DNA of 5,858 nt. Origin: Aliishimia sp045106335 (GTDB lineage: Bacteria; Pseudomonadota; Alphaproteobacteria; Rhodobacterales; Rhodobacteraceae). Of the stretch, positions 1 to 5,796 are shown piece after piece. The notes beneath the pieces are model-generated. The model had not been told where the DNA came from. It made no database searches and worked only from the letters and a program-made list of their open reading frames with translations. The number at the start of each line of letters is the position of its first letter. Position 1 is the first letter of the stretch. Where the stretch lies: the NCBI GenBank assembly GCA_045106335.1, contig JBGCEM010000014.1:1-5858 (forward strand), given 5' to 3'. A program made the position numbers and the translations under genes.

Positions 1-362
1 GGCAAGACGACGTCCAATAGCGCATGCGACACAAATGCAATGCTGGCGGCACTGTCGTTGAGGATACTGAGGTAGACGTCTGTGGCCAGCAGCGTATTCA
101 AAGCAATGGGCTGAACCCCTGCCTTAAGTGCACCCCAGAAAATTATTGGGAATTCAATCTGATCAAGGACAAACATCGCCGCGCGCGCGTTCTGTTCAAC
201 CCCTGCTGATTGCAGTGCCGACGCGCAACATCCCGCGCTGTTCGCAAGATCCCCATAGGTGATGGTCCGCCCGCCGCCCCAGGCCTCGATAAAGGCGGCT
301 TTTTCGGCGCGACCCTCACGAATATTGCGGTCTAAAAACCAATCTGTTGCATTTCCATTCAT
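1..362 (-). CDS. Benzoate-CoA ligase family acyl-CoA synthetase, N-terminal part (runs off window)
   Basis: This is the first 120 codons of an AMP-forming CoA ligase that activates a carboxylic acid to its CoA thioester through an acyl-adenylate. The frame stays open to position 1, so the AMP-binding P-loop, the adenylation core and the C-terminal domain lie outside the window. Visible are the start MNGNATDWFLDRNIREGR, the stretch ITYGDLAN at 34-41, FPIIFWGALKAGVQPIALNT at 71-90 and SILNDSAA at 99-106. The last two match the conserved 'FP..FWGA.KAG..PV..NTLL....Y...L.DS.A' pattern of the benzoate/4-hydroxybenzoate-CoA ligase family. The ATG at 362 is preceded by GGGGAGG (373-379) with a 10-base spacer, which supports this start. 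It is the last visible gene of the set and is separated from marR by about 570 bases. The family call is fairly secure. The actual acid (benzoate, a hydroxybenzoate, a phenylpropanoid or another) is not determinable from this portion. Confidence 0.85.
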   Translation of the reverse strand, partial: MNGNATDWFLDRNIREGRAEKAAFIEAWGGGRTITYGDLANSAGCCASALQSAGVEQNARAAMFVLDQIEFPIIFWGALKAGVQPIALNTLLATDVYLSILNDSAASIAFVSHALLDVVL

Positions 363-399
363 GGCGTCTGCGCCTCCCCGCACCTGCGTCATTATTTCG

Positions 400-687
400 T
401 TACATCCCTGTGTCTTCGACCCCACCATCCGGCAAAAAACAGCGAACATACGCAGTCCCGCTGTAGATCCTTGGGTCATGCATTGGGCCCGTCTCGGCGC
501 CCGATTTCTTGGCGCGCCCATGTGTGATGCGACCCCACTCGCGGTCTTTGCAAGACAAAGCACGTATAGAAGTCACACCACCTTTGGCTGCACTTTTTGG
601 GCTGATATGCACGACCGTCACTACGTCGCCGACACAGCTTTCCCGACGATCCGCGATGTCTAGGAAGATTGATTTGACGGCTTGCAT
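400..687 (-). CDS. Doubtful hypothetical ORF, 95 codons, or gene remnant
   Basis: I do not recognise this protein. It begins MQAVKSIFLDIADRRES, and its stop is 37 bases before the ligase start, which is ordinary operon spacing. An in-frame stop (712-714) limits how far upstream it could begin. The ATG at 687 has AGGA only two bases upstream, too close for a good ribosome binding site. Residues 18-45 (CVGDVVTVVHISPKSAAKGG and following) vaguely recall the 'GD.v.v...v' strand region of hot-dog fold thioesterases or MaoC-type hydratases. The rest does not follow such a fold, so this is a loose resemblance only. Third-position base use is not clearly different from the neighbouring genes. It may be a small real gene, a decayed gene, or chance. 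Confidence 0.25.
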   Translation of the reverse strand: MQAVKSIFLDIADRRESCVGDVVTVVHISPKSAAKGGVTSIRALSCKDREWGRITHGRAKKSGAETGPMHDPRIYSGTAYVRCFLPDGGVEDTGM

Positions 688-714
688 TGTCCTGCACGAA
701 TCTCTGCTGCGTTA

Positions 715-736
715 AAGTGCACATGATAAGTGTACA
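715..736. repeat. 13-base-period direct repeat AAGTGYACA
   Basis: AAGTGCACA (715-723) is followed by AAGTGTACA (728-736), a start-to-start distance of 13 bases. Each copy is itself nearly self-complementary around GTGCAC or TGTACA. TGTACA recurs at 2431-2436 in the dctM to dehydrogenase gap. A role as regulator half-sites is possible but unproven. Confidence 0.3.
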
Positions 737-744
737 CCTTAGCG

Positions 745-789
745 GGCCAGATTCAGGGCTTTTGTCCTATTTCTTGGAAGAATCTGGCC
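745..789. promoter_or_regulatory. Perfect 10-bp inverted repeat with 25-base spacer
   Basis: GGCCAGATTC at 745-754 is exactly reversed and complemented by GAATCTGGCC at 780-789. If transcription starts just downstream of the minus-strand TATAAT at 803-798, this element would form the 5' end of the transcript as a stem-loop. As DNA it could instead be a pair of operator half-sites. No T-run follows on either side, so it is not an intrinsic terminator. Confidence 0.45.
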
Positions 790-791
790 AG

Positions 792-811
792 TTGTGCATT
801 ATAATGTGCAA
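792..811. promoter_or_regulatory. Imperfect 20-bp palindrome, candidate MarR operator
   Basis: The sequence TTGTGCATTATAATGTGCAA pairs with its own reverse complement at 16 of 20 positions. The central CATTATAATG (797-806) is a perfect 10-bp palindrome. MarR-family dimers usually bind AT-rich palindromes of about 16-20 bp that overlap promoters, and a MarR gene ends about 120 bases away. Binding by that protein is an inference. Confidence 0.45.
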
Positions 812-828
812 GCCAGCCAACCAAACAA
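798..828 (-). promoter_or_regulatory. Possible sigma-70-type promoter upstream of the ligase gene
   Basis: On the minus strand a perfect TATAAT lies at 803-798 inside the palindrome. Upstream candidates for a -35 box are weak: TTGTTT at 828-823 with a 19-base spacer, or TTGGTT at 824-819 with a 15-base spacer. Because the -10 sits in a palindrome, TATAAT also occurs on the plus strand (800-805), but no gene follows in that direction. A start here would leave a leader of about 430 bases before the ligase ATG, which is unusually long. Confidence 0.3.
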
Positions 829-932
829 AGTTTCTCCTGCACCGCAATAAATATCCTTACCGCAGGACCGGGATGACGGCCGGCCAACCCAACAATCTGT
901 ACGGGATTTTTCGGCCCAGAACACGGCGCCAT

Positions 933-1391
933 TTAGGCGTCCTTTTGATCCTGGTCTGCGCTTGCGTTCATGGCAATCACATCAAGAATGTCATGCAAAT
1001 CCTTTAATTGGTTCGGGGTCAGCCCCGTGGTCAACATGTCTTCGCACTTACGCGCGGCGACGCTGGCCTTTTCGAACACCTGTTTGCCAAGCGACGTTGC
1101 CTGTAGCGCATAGGCCCTTTTGTCGCCTTTCGCCTTTTCGCGCAGTATCAGTCCTGCTTTTTCAAGTTCATCTACGATCTGGACAAAGTTTGGACGCTCA
1201 ATCGCAAGAGCTTCTGCCACTTGCCCCTGTCGCAGTCCCGGGTTTGCAATGACGATCGACAAGGTCGAATAGGTCGTTCGACGCAATCCGTAAGCGGCGA
1301 AAACCGTTTGCATACGCGACATTGCAATGCTTGTCGTGCGCCGCAATCGGTATCCGGTATACGCACGAAGAGAAGCGTCAGCGCGGGTCAT
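933..1391 (-). CDS. MarR-family winged-helix transcriptional regulator
   Basis: This is a dimeric DNA-binding regulator of about 152 residues, the usual MarR size. Regulators of this family commonly release DNA on binding an aromatic acid or its CoA ester. The N-terminal helix contains GYRLRRTTSIAMSRMQ (13-28) and FAAYGLRRTTYSTLSIV (31-47). The helix-turn-helix is LRQGQVAEALAIERPNFVQI (53-72), followed by VDELEKAGLI (73-82). The wing follows, with the family's conserved D-K-R (90-92) and AYAL. The ATG at 1391 was chosen because it leaves a typical N-terminus and overlaps the stop of the preceding ORF as ATGA, although no clear ribosome binding site precedes it. In-frame ATG at 1439 or GTG at 1472 would add 16 or 27 atypical, Arg- and Cys-containing residues. 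Its place between the transporter/dehydrogenase genes and the ligase gene suggests that it regulates this locus, with the dyads at 745-811 as candidate targets. Confidence 0.88.
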   Translation of the reverse strand: MTRADASLRAYTGYRLRRTTSIAMSRMQTVFAAYGLRRTTYSTLSIVIANPGLRQGQVAEALAIERPNFVQIVDELEKAGLILREKAKGDKRAYALQATSLGKQVFEKASVAARKCEDMLTTGLTPNQLKDLHDILDVIAMNASADQDQKDA

Positions 1392-1558
1392 CCGCAAAGC
1401 TTCGCAGCACGTTGTTCTGTAGCTGCGCGCGCCCCGCATAGTGATAGCGACACTTTCAGATCTGCAATACACGCAGTCGCCGTCGCATTTCGTTTGGCCG
1501 AGCAGTTCATGCCAACAGCGACCACTGCATGAGGTGTTTCGCCTTTGATCACAGTCAT
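1388..1558 (-). CDS. 56-codon ORF of unknown function, possibly a gene remnant
   Basis: I do not recognise this ORF as a known small protein. It begins MTVIKGETPHAVVAVGMNCS and ends ATEQRAAKLCG. Its ATG lies four bases after the dehydrogenase stop, with AAGG (1566-1569) seven bases upstream as a credible ribosome binding site. Its TGA overlaps the marR ATG as ATGA. Such coupling on both sides argues for translation. The stretch AVVAVGMNCSAKRNATATA (11-29) loosely recalls the N-terminal 'VAIVG.G.T..S...RS' strand of SCP-x/lipid-transfer-type thiolases, which would suit a CoA pathway. A thiolase is about 390 residues, so this could at most be a remnant left by an internal deletion. That identification is weak. 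It may equally be a short translated linker that couples marR to the operon. Confidence 0.4.
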   Translation of the reverse strand: MTVIKGETPHAVVAVGMNCSAKRNATATACIADLKVSLSLCGARAATEQRAAKLCG

Positions 1559-1562
1559 AGCC

Positions 1563-2327
1563 TCACCTTGGTGGCAAACGCACGGCACCATCCAGACGGA
1601 TCACGGTGCCATTCAGATACGCGTTGCCAATGATATCTGCTGCAAGATGTGCATATTCTTCTGGCGATCCCAACCGATGGGGAAACGGGATGTTTTCGAC
1701 AATCGCATCGACCGTTTCAGTTGGCAGACCCTCCATCATCGGCGTATGGAACAATCCTGGCGCAATCGTCATGACCCGCACACCCATCTTGGCAAGTTCG
1801 CGCGCGGCGGGCAGGCACATCGACGCAATCGCCCCCTTAGACGCGGCATAGGCGGACTGCCCAATTTGCCCGTCCTCATACGCGGCGGATGCGGTGTTGA
1901 TAATGACCCCACGCTCGCCATTCTCAAGCGGAGGCAAATCCATCATCGCCTGCGCGCCATAGGTCATTAAATTGTAGGTTCCATACAAGTTCACTTCGAT
2001 AACACGGCGGAACAGCGGGGTCGAGACTTTGCCCTCTCGTCCCACGATACGTGCCGCGATACCGATCCCGGCGCAATTGACGACAATGCGGGGGGCTTGC
2101 CCGAAACGGGCCATGGCGGATGTTACGCCGGCCGCGACAGCTTCCTCTTGGGTGATATCACATTGTTGGGAATAGCCGTGAATGTCTGCTGCGACTTGCG
2201 CGGCGCGATCGCCATCTTGATCCAGAATGGTAACATCCGCCCCAAGCGCGGCAAGATGGCGGGCCGTCGCTTCGCCCAAGCCACTGGCGCCGCCCGATAC
2301 GATCGCGCCTTGTCCTTCAATATCCAT
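1563..2327 (-). CDS. SDR-family NAD-dependent 3-hydroxyacyl-CoA dehydrogenase, type II (HSD10-like)
   Basis: This cytoplasmic short-chain dehydrogenase of 254 residues, a normal length, likely oxidises a 3-hydroxyacyl-CoA to the 3-ketoacyl-CoA with NAD. The Rossmann glycine motif GGASGLG is at 12-18. An acidic residue, D36, at the end of the second strand favours NAD over NADP. The CDIT at 56-59, NCAG at 84-87 and N113 are in place. The catalytic set is S147, Y160 and K164 (YAASK). The stretch GQIGQSAYAASKGA and the segment APGLFHTPMMEGLP (189-202) followed by FPHRLGSPEEYA are characteristic of the HSD10/type II group rather than general FabG. The ATG at 2327 has AGGAG eight bases upstream. 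The gene follows dctM after a gap of 116 bases with no clear terminator and is coupled to the 56-codon ORF downstream. Another hydroxyl substrate of an SDR cannot be excluded, but the resemblance to the hydroxyacyl-CoA branch is strong. Confidence 0.9.
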   Translation of the reverse strand: MDIEGQGAIVSGGASGLGEATARHLAALGADVTILDQDGDRAAQVAADIHGYSQQCDITQEEAVAAGVTSAMARFGQAPRIVVNCAGIGIAARIVGREGKVSTPLFRRVIEVNLYGTYNLMTYGAQAMMDLPPLENGERGVIINTASAAYEDGQIGQSAYAASKGAIASMCLPAARELAKMGVRVMTIAPGLFHTPMMEGLPTETVDAIVENIPFPHRLGSPEEYAHLAADIIGNAYLNGTVIRLDGAVRLPPR

Positions 2328-2443
2328 GTTAACCGCTCCTGTTGTGAACCCATATCCAAGTGTTAATTAAAGCGTTTCGACTGCGCCCCTGTGTTGCGGC
2401 TGACCAATTCCGTAACGGTCCTGACTGTTTTGTACAACACGCT
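2328..2443 (-). other. Gap between dctM and the dehydrogenase gene
   Basis: This 116-base spacer contains an 8-bp palindrome TTGTACAA (2430-2437) just after the dctM stop and a short CCGTAACGG dyad at 2410-2418. There is no stem plus T-run, so I see no intrinsic terminator. It also holds the dehydrogenase ribosome binding site (AGGAG). A secondary promoter here is possible, but no convincing pair of hexamers was found. Confidence 0.35.
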
Positions 2444-4105
2444 CTAAAACCAGGGAATAAGGAACAGCGTAATCGCAGGGAACAGCACCAACAAAACGAC
2501 ACGCAACAGGTCCGACACAACAAAATAGATGACGGCTTTGTAAGTCTCGATCATAGGCGTTGCGCGGTCCATCGCGTTGATCACAAACAAGTTCATGCCA
2601 ACGGGCGGCGTGATCAACCCGACCTCAACGACGATTAGCACAAGAATGCCAAACCAGATGGCCGTCTGTTCCAGATTGATACGGCCAAGCGCGCTGTTAT
2701 TTGCACCGCGAATGCCCAATTCGCGCAACATGTCACGCGGCAATTCGGCGCCACTGGCCACAATGTCTTTGGCCTGTTGCACAATCTGGGGCGTCGTTTC
2801 ATTCACAATCGCCACAATCTGATTTTGCGTCAGCGGGCCCGCGTCGGCAATCGTGCCCAGGCCCAATGTCGCCATATGCGCTGTGCTTTCATCAAACAGC
2901 TTGGTGAATTTGGCATCAGACAGGTTTGGAATGGCGCCCGCTCGCAGTCCATCCCACAAGCCCATGGCCTCGGCCAACGCCGCATCCAGTTTGGCCGCGT
3001 GCAGGTCGATCATGGTAACAAAACTGAAATCCAGCTCAATCATTATTGGCCAAAAGATCGGAATGGTCAGCAAAATCATCGACAAGCTGTCCATAAGACA
3101 GCCCAATAAAAGATAGAAGACAAGGATCATGATCAGCACAACCCATGGGCTAAAGCCTTGATCGGCGACATAGGATGCCAGTTCTTGCGGCACTTGTGTC
3201 AGCGCCAAAAAACCGTTGTAGAACCCAGCACCCAACACGATGAAAAAGATCATTGCTGTGGATTTTGCAGTAACAAGAAAGCTTTCAGACAGCGTGTCAC
3301 GGGTAAGACCGCCGCTGATCCAGGCAATTATGCCCGTCCCAAGCGCGCCGACCGCAGCGCCCTCGGTGGGCGTAAACCATCCGCGATAAATGCCGCCAAC
3401 AACGACGCCAAACACCAACAGCACGGGCCAAACGGCCAACAGGGCCTTCAATCGATCCCCATAGCCGACCCGGGGGCGCATGCCAGCGCTTTCGGGGAAC
3501 AAGCGCACATAGACCGAGATCGCCACGACATAGCCAAGTGCTGCGATAATGCCCGGCACGAAGGCCGCAAGAAACAGCTTGGCGATGTTTTGTTCGGTCA
3601 GGATCGCGTAGATCACCAGCACGACAGAGGGTGGGATCAAGATCCCCAGCGTGCCACCAGCGGCCAATGTCGCTGAGGAAAACCCACCGGAATACCCATA
3701 GCGTTTCATCTCTGGCAAAGCGACGCGGCTCATTGTGGCGGCGGTGGCCAGGGACGACCCGCAAATCGCACCAAAGCCTGCGCAGGCCCCAACAGCGGCC
3801 ATTGCCACGCCCCCTTTGCGGTGACCCAGCCAGCTTTCGGCCGCTTTGAAAAGGGCTTGGCTCATCCCACCCAAGGTCGCGAAATGGCCCATTAGCAGGA
3901 ACAGCGGAATGATCGACAACGAATAACTGGAAAACGTTGTGTAAGTCTCAGATTTCAGGCGGGCAAAAGCGATAAGCATATTGCCATTCACCAAGCCAAG
4001 ACCCCCAAGTCCTACGGTGAACATCGCCAGCCCAATTGGCACGCGCAAGAAAATCAAGCCAAGCAAAACGGGGAATGACAGCGCCCCGATAACAAGATCA
4101 CTCAA
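2444..4105 (-). CDS. dctM: TRAP transporter large permease, DctM family, with a large soluble insertion
   Basis: This inner-membrane subunit uses a Na+ gradient to move the substrate delivered by the binding protein. Family motifs are clear: FGAICGSSLATAATMSRVALPEM (111-133), AAGGTLGILIPPSVVLVIYAI (148-168), GWFTPTEGAAVGA (242-254) and GLITPPVGMNLFVINAM (496-512). Hydrophobic helices run throughout. At 553 residues it exceeds the usual 425-440. The excess is a polar, helix-prone stretch at about 361-477 (bases 3025-2675) between IPIFWPIMIELDF and TAIWFGILVLIVVEVGL, where ordinary members have a short loop. The frame is intact on both sides, so this is an insertion and not a frameshift. The start is TTG at 4105, overlapping the dctQ TGA, with AAGGGG about seven bases upstream. 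The first ATG (residue 27) falls within a membrane segment, so it is too late to be the true start. Confidence 0.93.
   Translation of the reverse strand: MSDLVIGALSFPVLLGLIFLRVPIGLAMFTVGLGGLGLVNGNMLIAFARLKSETYTTFSSYSLSIIPLFLLMGHFATLGGMSQALFKAAESWLGHRKGGVAMAAVGACAGFGAICGSSLATAATMSRVALPEMKRYGYSGGFSSATLAAGGTLGILIPPSVVLVIYAILTEQNIAKLFLAAFVPGIIAALGYVVAISVYVRLFPESAGMRPRVGYGDRLKALLAVWPVLLVFGVVVGGIYRGWFTPTEGAAVGALGTGIIAWISGGLTRDTLSESFLVTAKSTAMIFFIVLGAGFYNGFLALTQVPQELASYVADQGFSPWVVLIMILVFYLLLGCLMDSLSMILLTIPIFWPIMIELDFSFVTMIDLHAAKLDAALAEAMGLWDGLRAGAIPNLSDAKFTKLFDESTAHMATLGLGTIADAGPLTQNQIVAIVNETTPQIVQQAKDIVASGAELPRDMLRELGIRGANNSALGRINLEQTAIWFGILVLIVVEVGLITPPVGMNLFVINAMDRATPMIETYKAVIYFVVSDLLRVVLLVLFPAITLFLIPWF
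2675..3025 (-). other. Segment encoding the extra soluble domain of DctM
   Basis: Boundaries are approximate. The encoded residues, about 361-477, are hydrophilic, with acidic and amide-rich helices (for example AKLDAALAEAMGLWDGL and NETTPQIVQQAKDIVASG) and no membrane segment. I do not recognise a known domain. The flanking residues would join to give a normal DctM. Confidence 0.6.
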
Positions 4106-4755
4106 TGCTCTGCCCCTTCGGTTTGGGGCAAGAACTCACGACCTGCTAAGACACCCATGACCCGCATCACGGCGATGTAAACGCTGACCACAGCGGCAGC
4201 CACGGCCCCAAACATACACAATGCATAGCCCCACCAGACTGGAAATTCGAGAAGGAACGAAGTCTGTCCCGACCGCAATTTGCTTTGTAATCCGCCCATG
4301 AGTTGCACCGCAATCAAGATCAGGACAAAGGCGAACAGGATATCTATCAGCATCTGCAAGACACGGTTGAAACGCGGTGAAAAGTGGGATGTGAAAATAT
4401 CCACCGATGCATGCCCGCCCGTAATTTGGCACAGTGGCAAGAAGGCAAAAATCGCAAAAGCCACCCCTGCCTCGACCAATTCAAAGTCGCCGTTGATTGG
4501 GCCAATGCCAATGTCAATCAACCCCTGCGCAAGTGCAGGTACCGCCGACATCACTTGGTCGGAATGCAAAACACCGTTCAAACTGCGCCCCAAAATCGAC
4601 GCACAGATGATGAAAATCAAAACGACAAGCATCAGCCCGCCCAAATACGCCATCGCGCGCGACAGTTTGTGGAAGACTTGATACATCCGGACCCTTGTGA
4701 CGCCACGCGTCGCTTGGCCGCCCCGGTTTTGCCCCAAGGCGGCCTGTTCGTTCAC
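4102..4755 (-). CDS. dctQ: TRAP transporter small permease, DctQ family
   Basis: This is the four-helix membrane subunit that pairs with DctM and helps dock the substrate-loaded binding protein. Counting from the GTG at 4755, hydrophobic helices lie at about 38-56, 95-112, 133-152 and 173-197. The conserved GHASVDIF (114-121) follows the second helix, and TSFLLEFPVWWGYAL (165-179) begins the fourth; both are signature positions of the family. Start choice is uncertain. The GTG at 4755 directly follows the dctP stop (TAAGTG) but has no ribosome binding site. The ATG at 4686 (MYQVFHKLSRAMAYL) has AAGGG five bases upstream and gives a 194-residue protein without the polar 23-residue leader. I consider 4686 at least as likely. 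The gene overlaps dctM by three bases, consistent with translational coupling and roughly equal amounts of the two permeases. Confidence 0.9.
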   Translation of the reverse strand: MNEQAALGQNRGGQATRGVTRVRMYQVFHKLSRAMAYLGGLMLVVLIFIICASILGRSLNGVLHSDQVMSAVPALAQGLIDIGIGPINGDFELVEAGVAFAIFAFLPLCQITGGHASVDIFTSHFSPRFNRVLQMLIDILFAFVLILIAVQLMGGLQSKLRSGQTSFLLEFPVWWGYALCMFGAVAAAVVSVYIAVMRVMGVLAGREFLPQTEGAEH

Positions 4756-5796
4756 TTAGTAATTAGACGTCGCACCCGCGCATTCGCCCGACATCAGGCT
4801 GCGTGCTTTGTCGATCATCGCCTGACCATCGCGACCCTTTGAGGACATATCCGCAACCCAATCCGCATAGATAGGTTGCACAACCGGTGACCATTCCGCA
4901 GCTGCTGTCTCAGCGCTTACTGTTATGATGTTGTTGCCAAGTTCAACGGCCACTGCGCGTGCAGGGCCATCGGCGTCTGCCTGCGTGCCCCCAGCAAAGA
5001 CCGAGAATTCCATACCAGAATTCGCGTCGATGACCTCTTGCAGATCAGGTGCCAAGCCATTGTAGGCATCTTTGTTCATCGCAAGAACGAAGGTCAAAGT
5101 ATACAGGGCCGGACCTTCGAATTCGGTGTGATTTTCAACCAGCTCAGGGACTTTCAAAGCGCCGGTGACCTCCCAAGGAATGGTCGTGCCATCGATGACG
5201 CCTTTGGACAATCCCTCGGCCACAGCAGGCACAGGCATGCCAACAGGTGTTGCACCGGTAAGATCCAACAATTGGTTGACCAAACGCGAGCCACCGCGGA
5301 TTTTCATGCCTTCAAGATCGCTTGGAACTTCGACTGGGTCAGCTGTGTGGAACATACCGGGACCGTGAACCCATGTGCCGACGATATGCACATCTGCGAA
5401 TTCTTCCTGCATATCTGTTTCGAACATCGTCCAGTAAGCGCAGGACGCTTCGCGCGCATCAGACACCATAAACGGCAACTCAAACACTTCGGTGGACGGG
5501 AAACGTCCTGGTGTGTACCCCACAACGGTCCACACAATATCAGCCACGCCGTCAACGGCTTGGTCCATTAGCTCGGGTGGCGTTCCACCAAGCGCCATTG
5601 CTGCGAAGCGGTCAATTTTGATCCGACCCTCTGATTGCGCCTCGATTTTGTCAGCCCAGACATCCAAAACTTGCGCGGGCACATTGGCTTGTGCAGGCAA
5701 AAACTGGTGCATATTCAGCGTGACCTCTTGGGCGAAAGCGCCCGTCCCCATCACCGCAAGTGCCGCTGCACCTGATATCCTTGTCTTCGTAAGCAT
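4756..5796 (-). CDS. dctP: TRAP transporter solute-binding protein, DctP family
   Basis: This periplasmic protein of 346 residues captures the substrate and delivers it to DctQM. A signal peptide is evident: KTR near the start, a hydrophobic core AALAVM and a cleavage site GAFA-QE after residue 22. The mature part opens with EVTLNMHQFLPAQANVPAQV, followed by PGRFPSTEVFELPFMVSD (96-113). Then comes LEGMKIRG (161-168), whose Arg-167 occupies the position that in this family contacts the substrate carboxylate. GLSKGVIDGTTIPWE (195-209) and the long connecting helix WSPVVQPIYADWVADM (302-317) complete the fold. The ATG at 5796 is preceded by GGAGGA (5808-5803) with a six-base spacer. An in-frame upstream extension to 5853 is rejected because it would bury the signal peptide. 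As first gene of the transporter it probably sets operon expression. The carboxylate specificity is family knowledge; the precise ligand is unknown. Confidence 0.95.
   Translation of the reverse strand: MLTKTRISGAAALAVMGTGAFAQEVTLNMHQFLPAQANVPAQVLDVWADKIEAQSEGRIKIDRFAAMALGGTPPELMDQAVDGVADIVWTVVGYTPGRFPSTEVFELPFMVSDAREASCAYWTMFETDMQEEFADVHIVGTWVHGPGMFHTADPVEVPSDLEGMKIRGGSRLVNQLLDLTGATPVGMPVPAVAEGLSKGVIDGTTIPWEVTGALKVPELVENHTEFEGPALYTLTFVLAMNKDAYNGLAPDLQEVIDANSGMEFSVFAGGTQADADGPARAVAVELGNNIITVSAETAAAEWSPVVQPIYADWVADMSSKGRDGQAMIDKARSLMSGECAGATSNY

Larger units (their letters stand above)
363..932. other. Long intergenic region between marR and the ligase gene
   Basis: These 570 bases contain no recognisable gene. 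The half nearer marR (about 700-830) is rich in dyads and holds a promoter-like TATAAT, listed separately. The half nearer the ligase (400-687) contains one 95-codon minus-strand ORF of uncertain status. An 8-bp palindrome GGCCGGCC lies at 878-885. No stem followed by a T-run was found after the marR stop, so read-through from marR into the ligase gene cannot be excluded. The region is the natural place for the operator of the MarR-type regulator. Confidence 0.6.

Noticed and set aside
544..556. GTCTT-TGC-AAGAC mini-hairpin
   Set aside because: A 5-bp stem with a three-base loop is too weak to interpret and lacks a T-run.
259..663. 134-codon plus-strand ORF
   Set aside because: It is antisense to the start of the ligase gene and rich in Pro, Arg and Cys, without any domain; it looks like a shadow frame.
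476..724. 82-codon minus-strand ORF in the intergenic region
   Set aside because: It is Arg/Cys/Gln-rich with no ribosome binding site, and it overlaps the slightly better 400-687 frame.
767..799. 10-codon ORF beginning within TATAATG, a possible leader peptide
   Set aside because: It has no ribosome binding site, no run of regulatory codons and no attenuator-like terminator after it.
878..885. GGCCGGCC palindrome after marR as terminator or operator
   Set aside because: There is no loop and no T-run, and 8-bp GC palindromes are common by chance.
1392..1472. N-terminal extension of marR to GTG 1472 or ATG 1439
   Set aside because: The added residues are unlike MarR N-termini and lack a ribosome binding site; they are the alternate frame of the 56-codon ORF.
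3158..3676. 172-codon plus-strand ORF inside dctM
   Set aside because: It is antisense to conserved DctM motifs, with His/Gln/Arg-rich low-plausibility composition.
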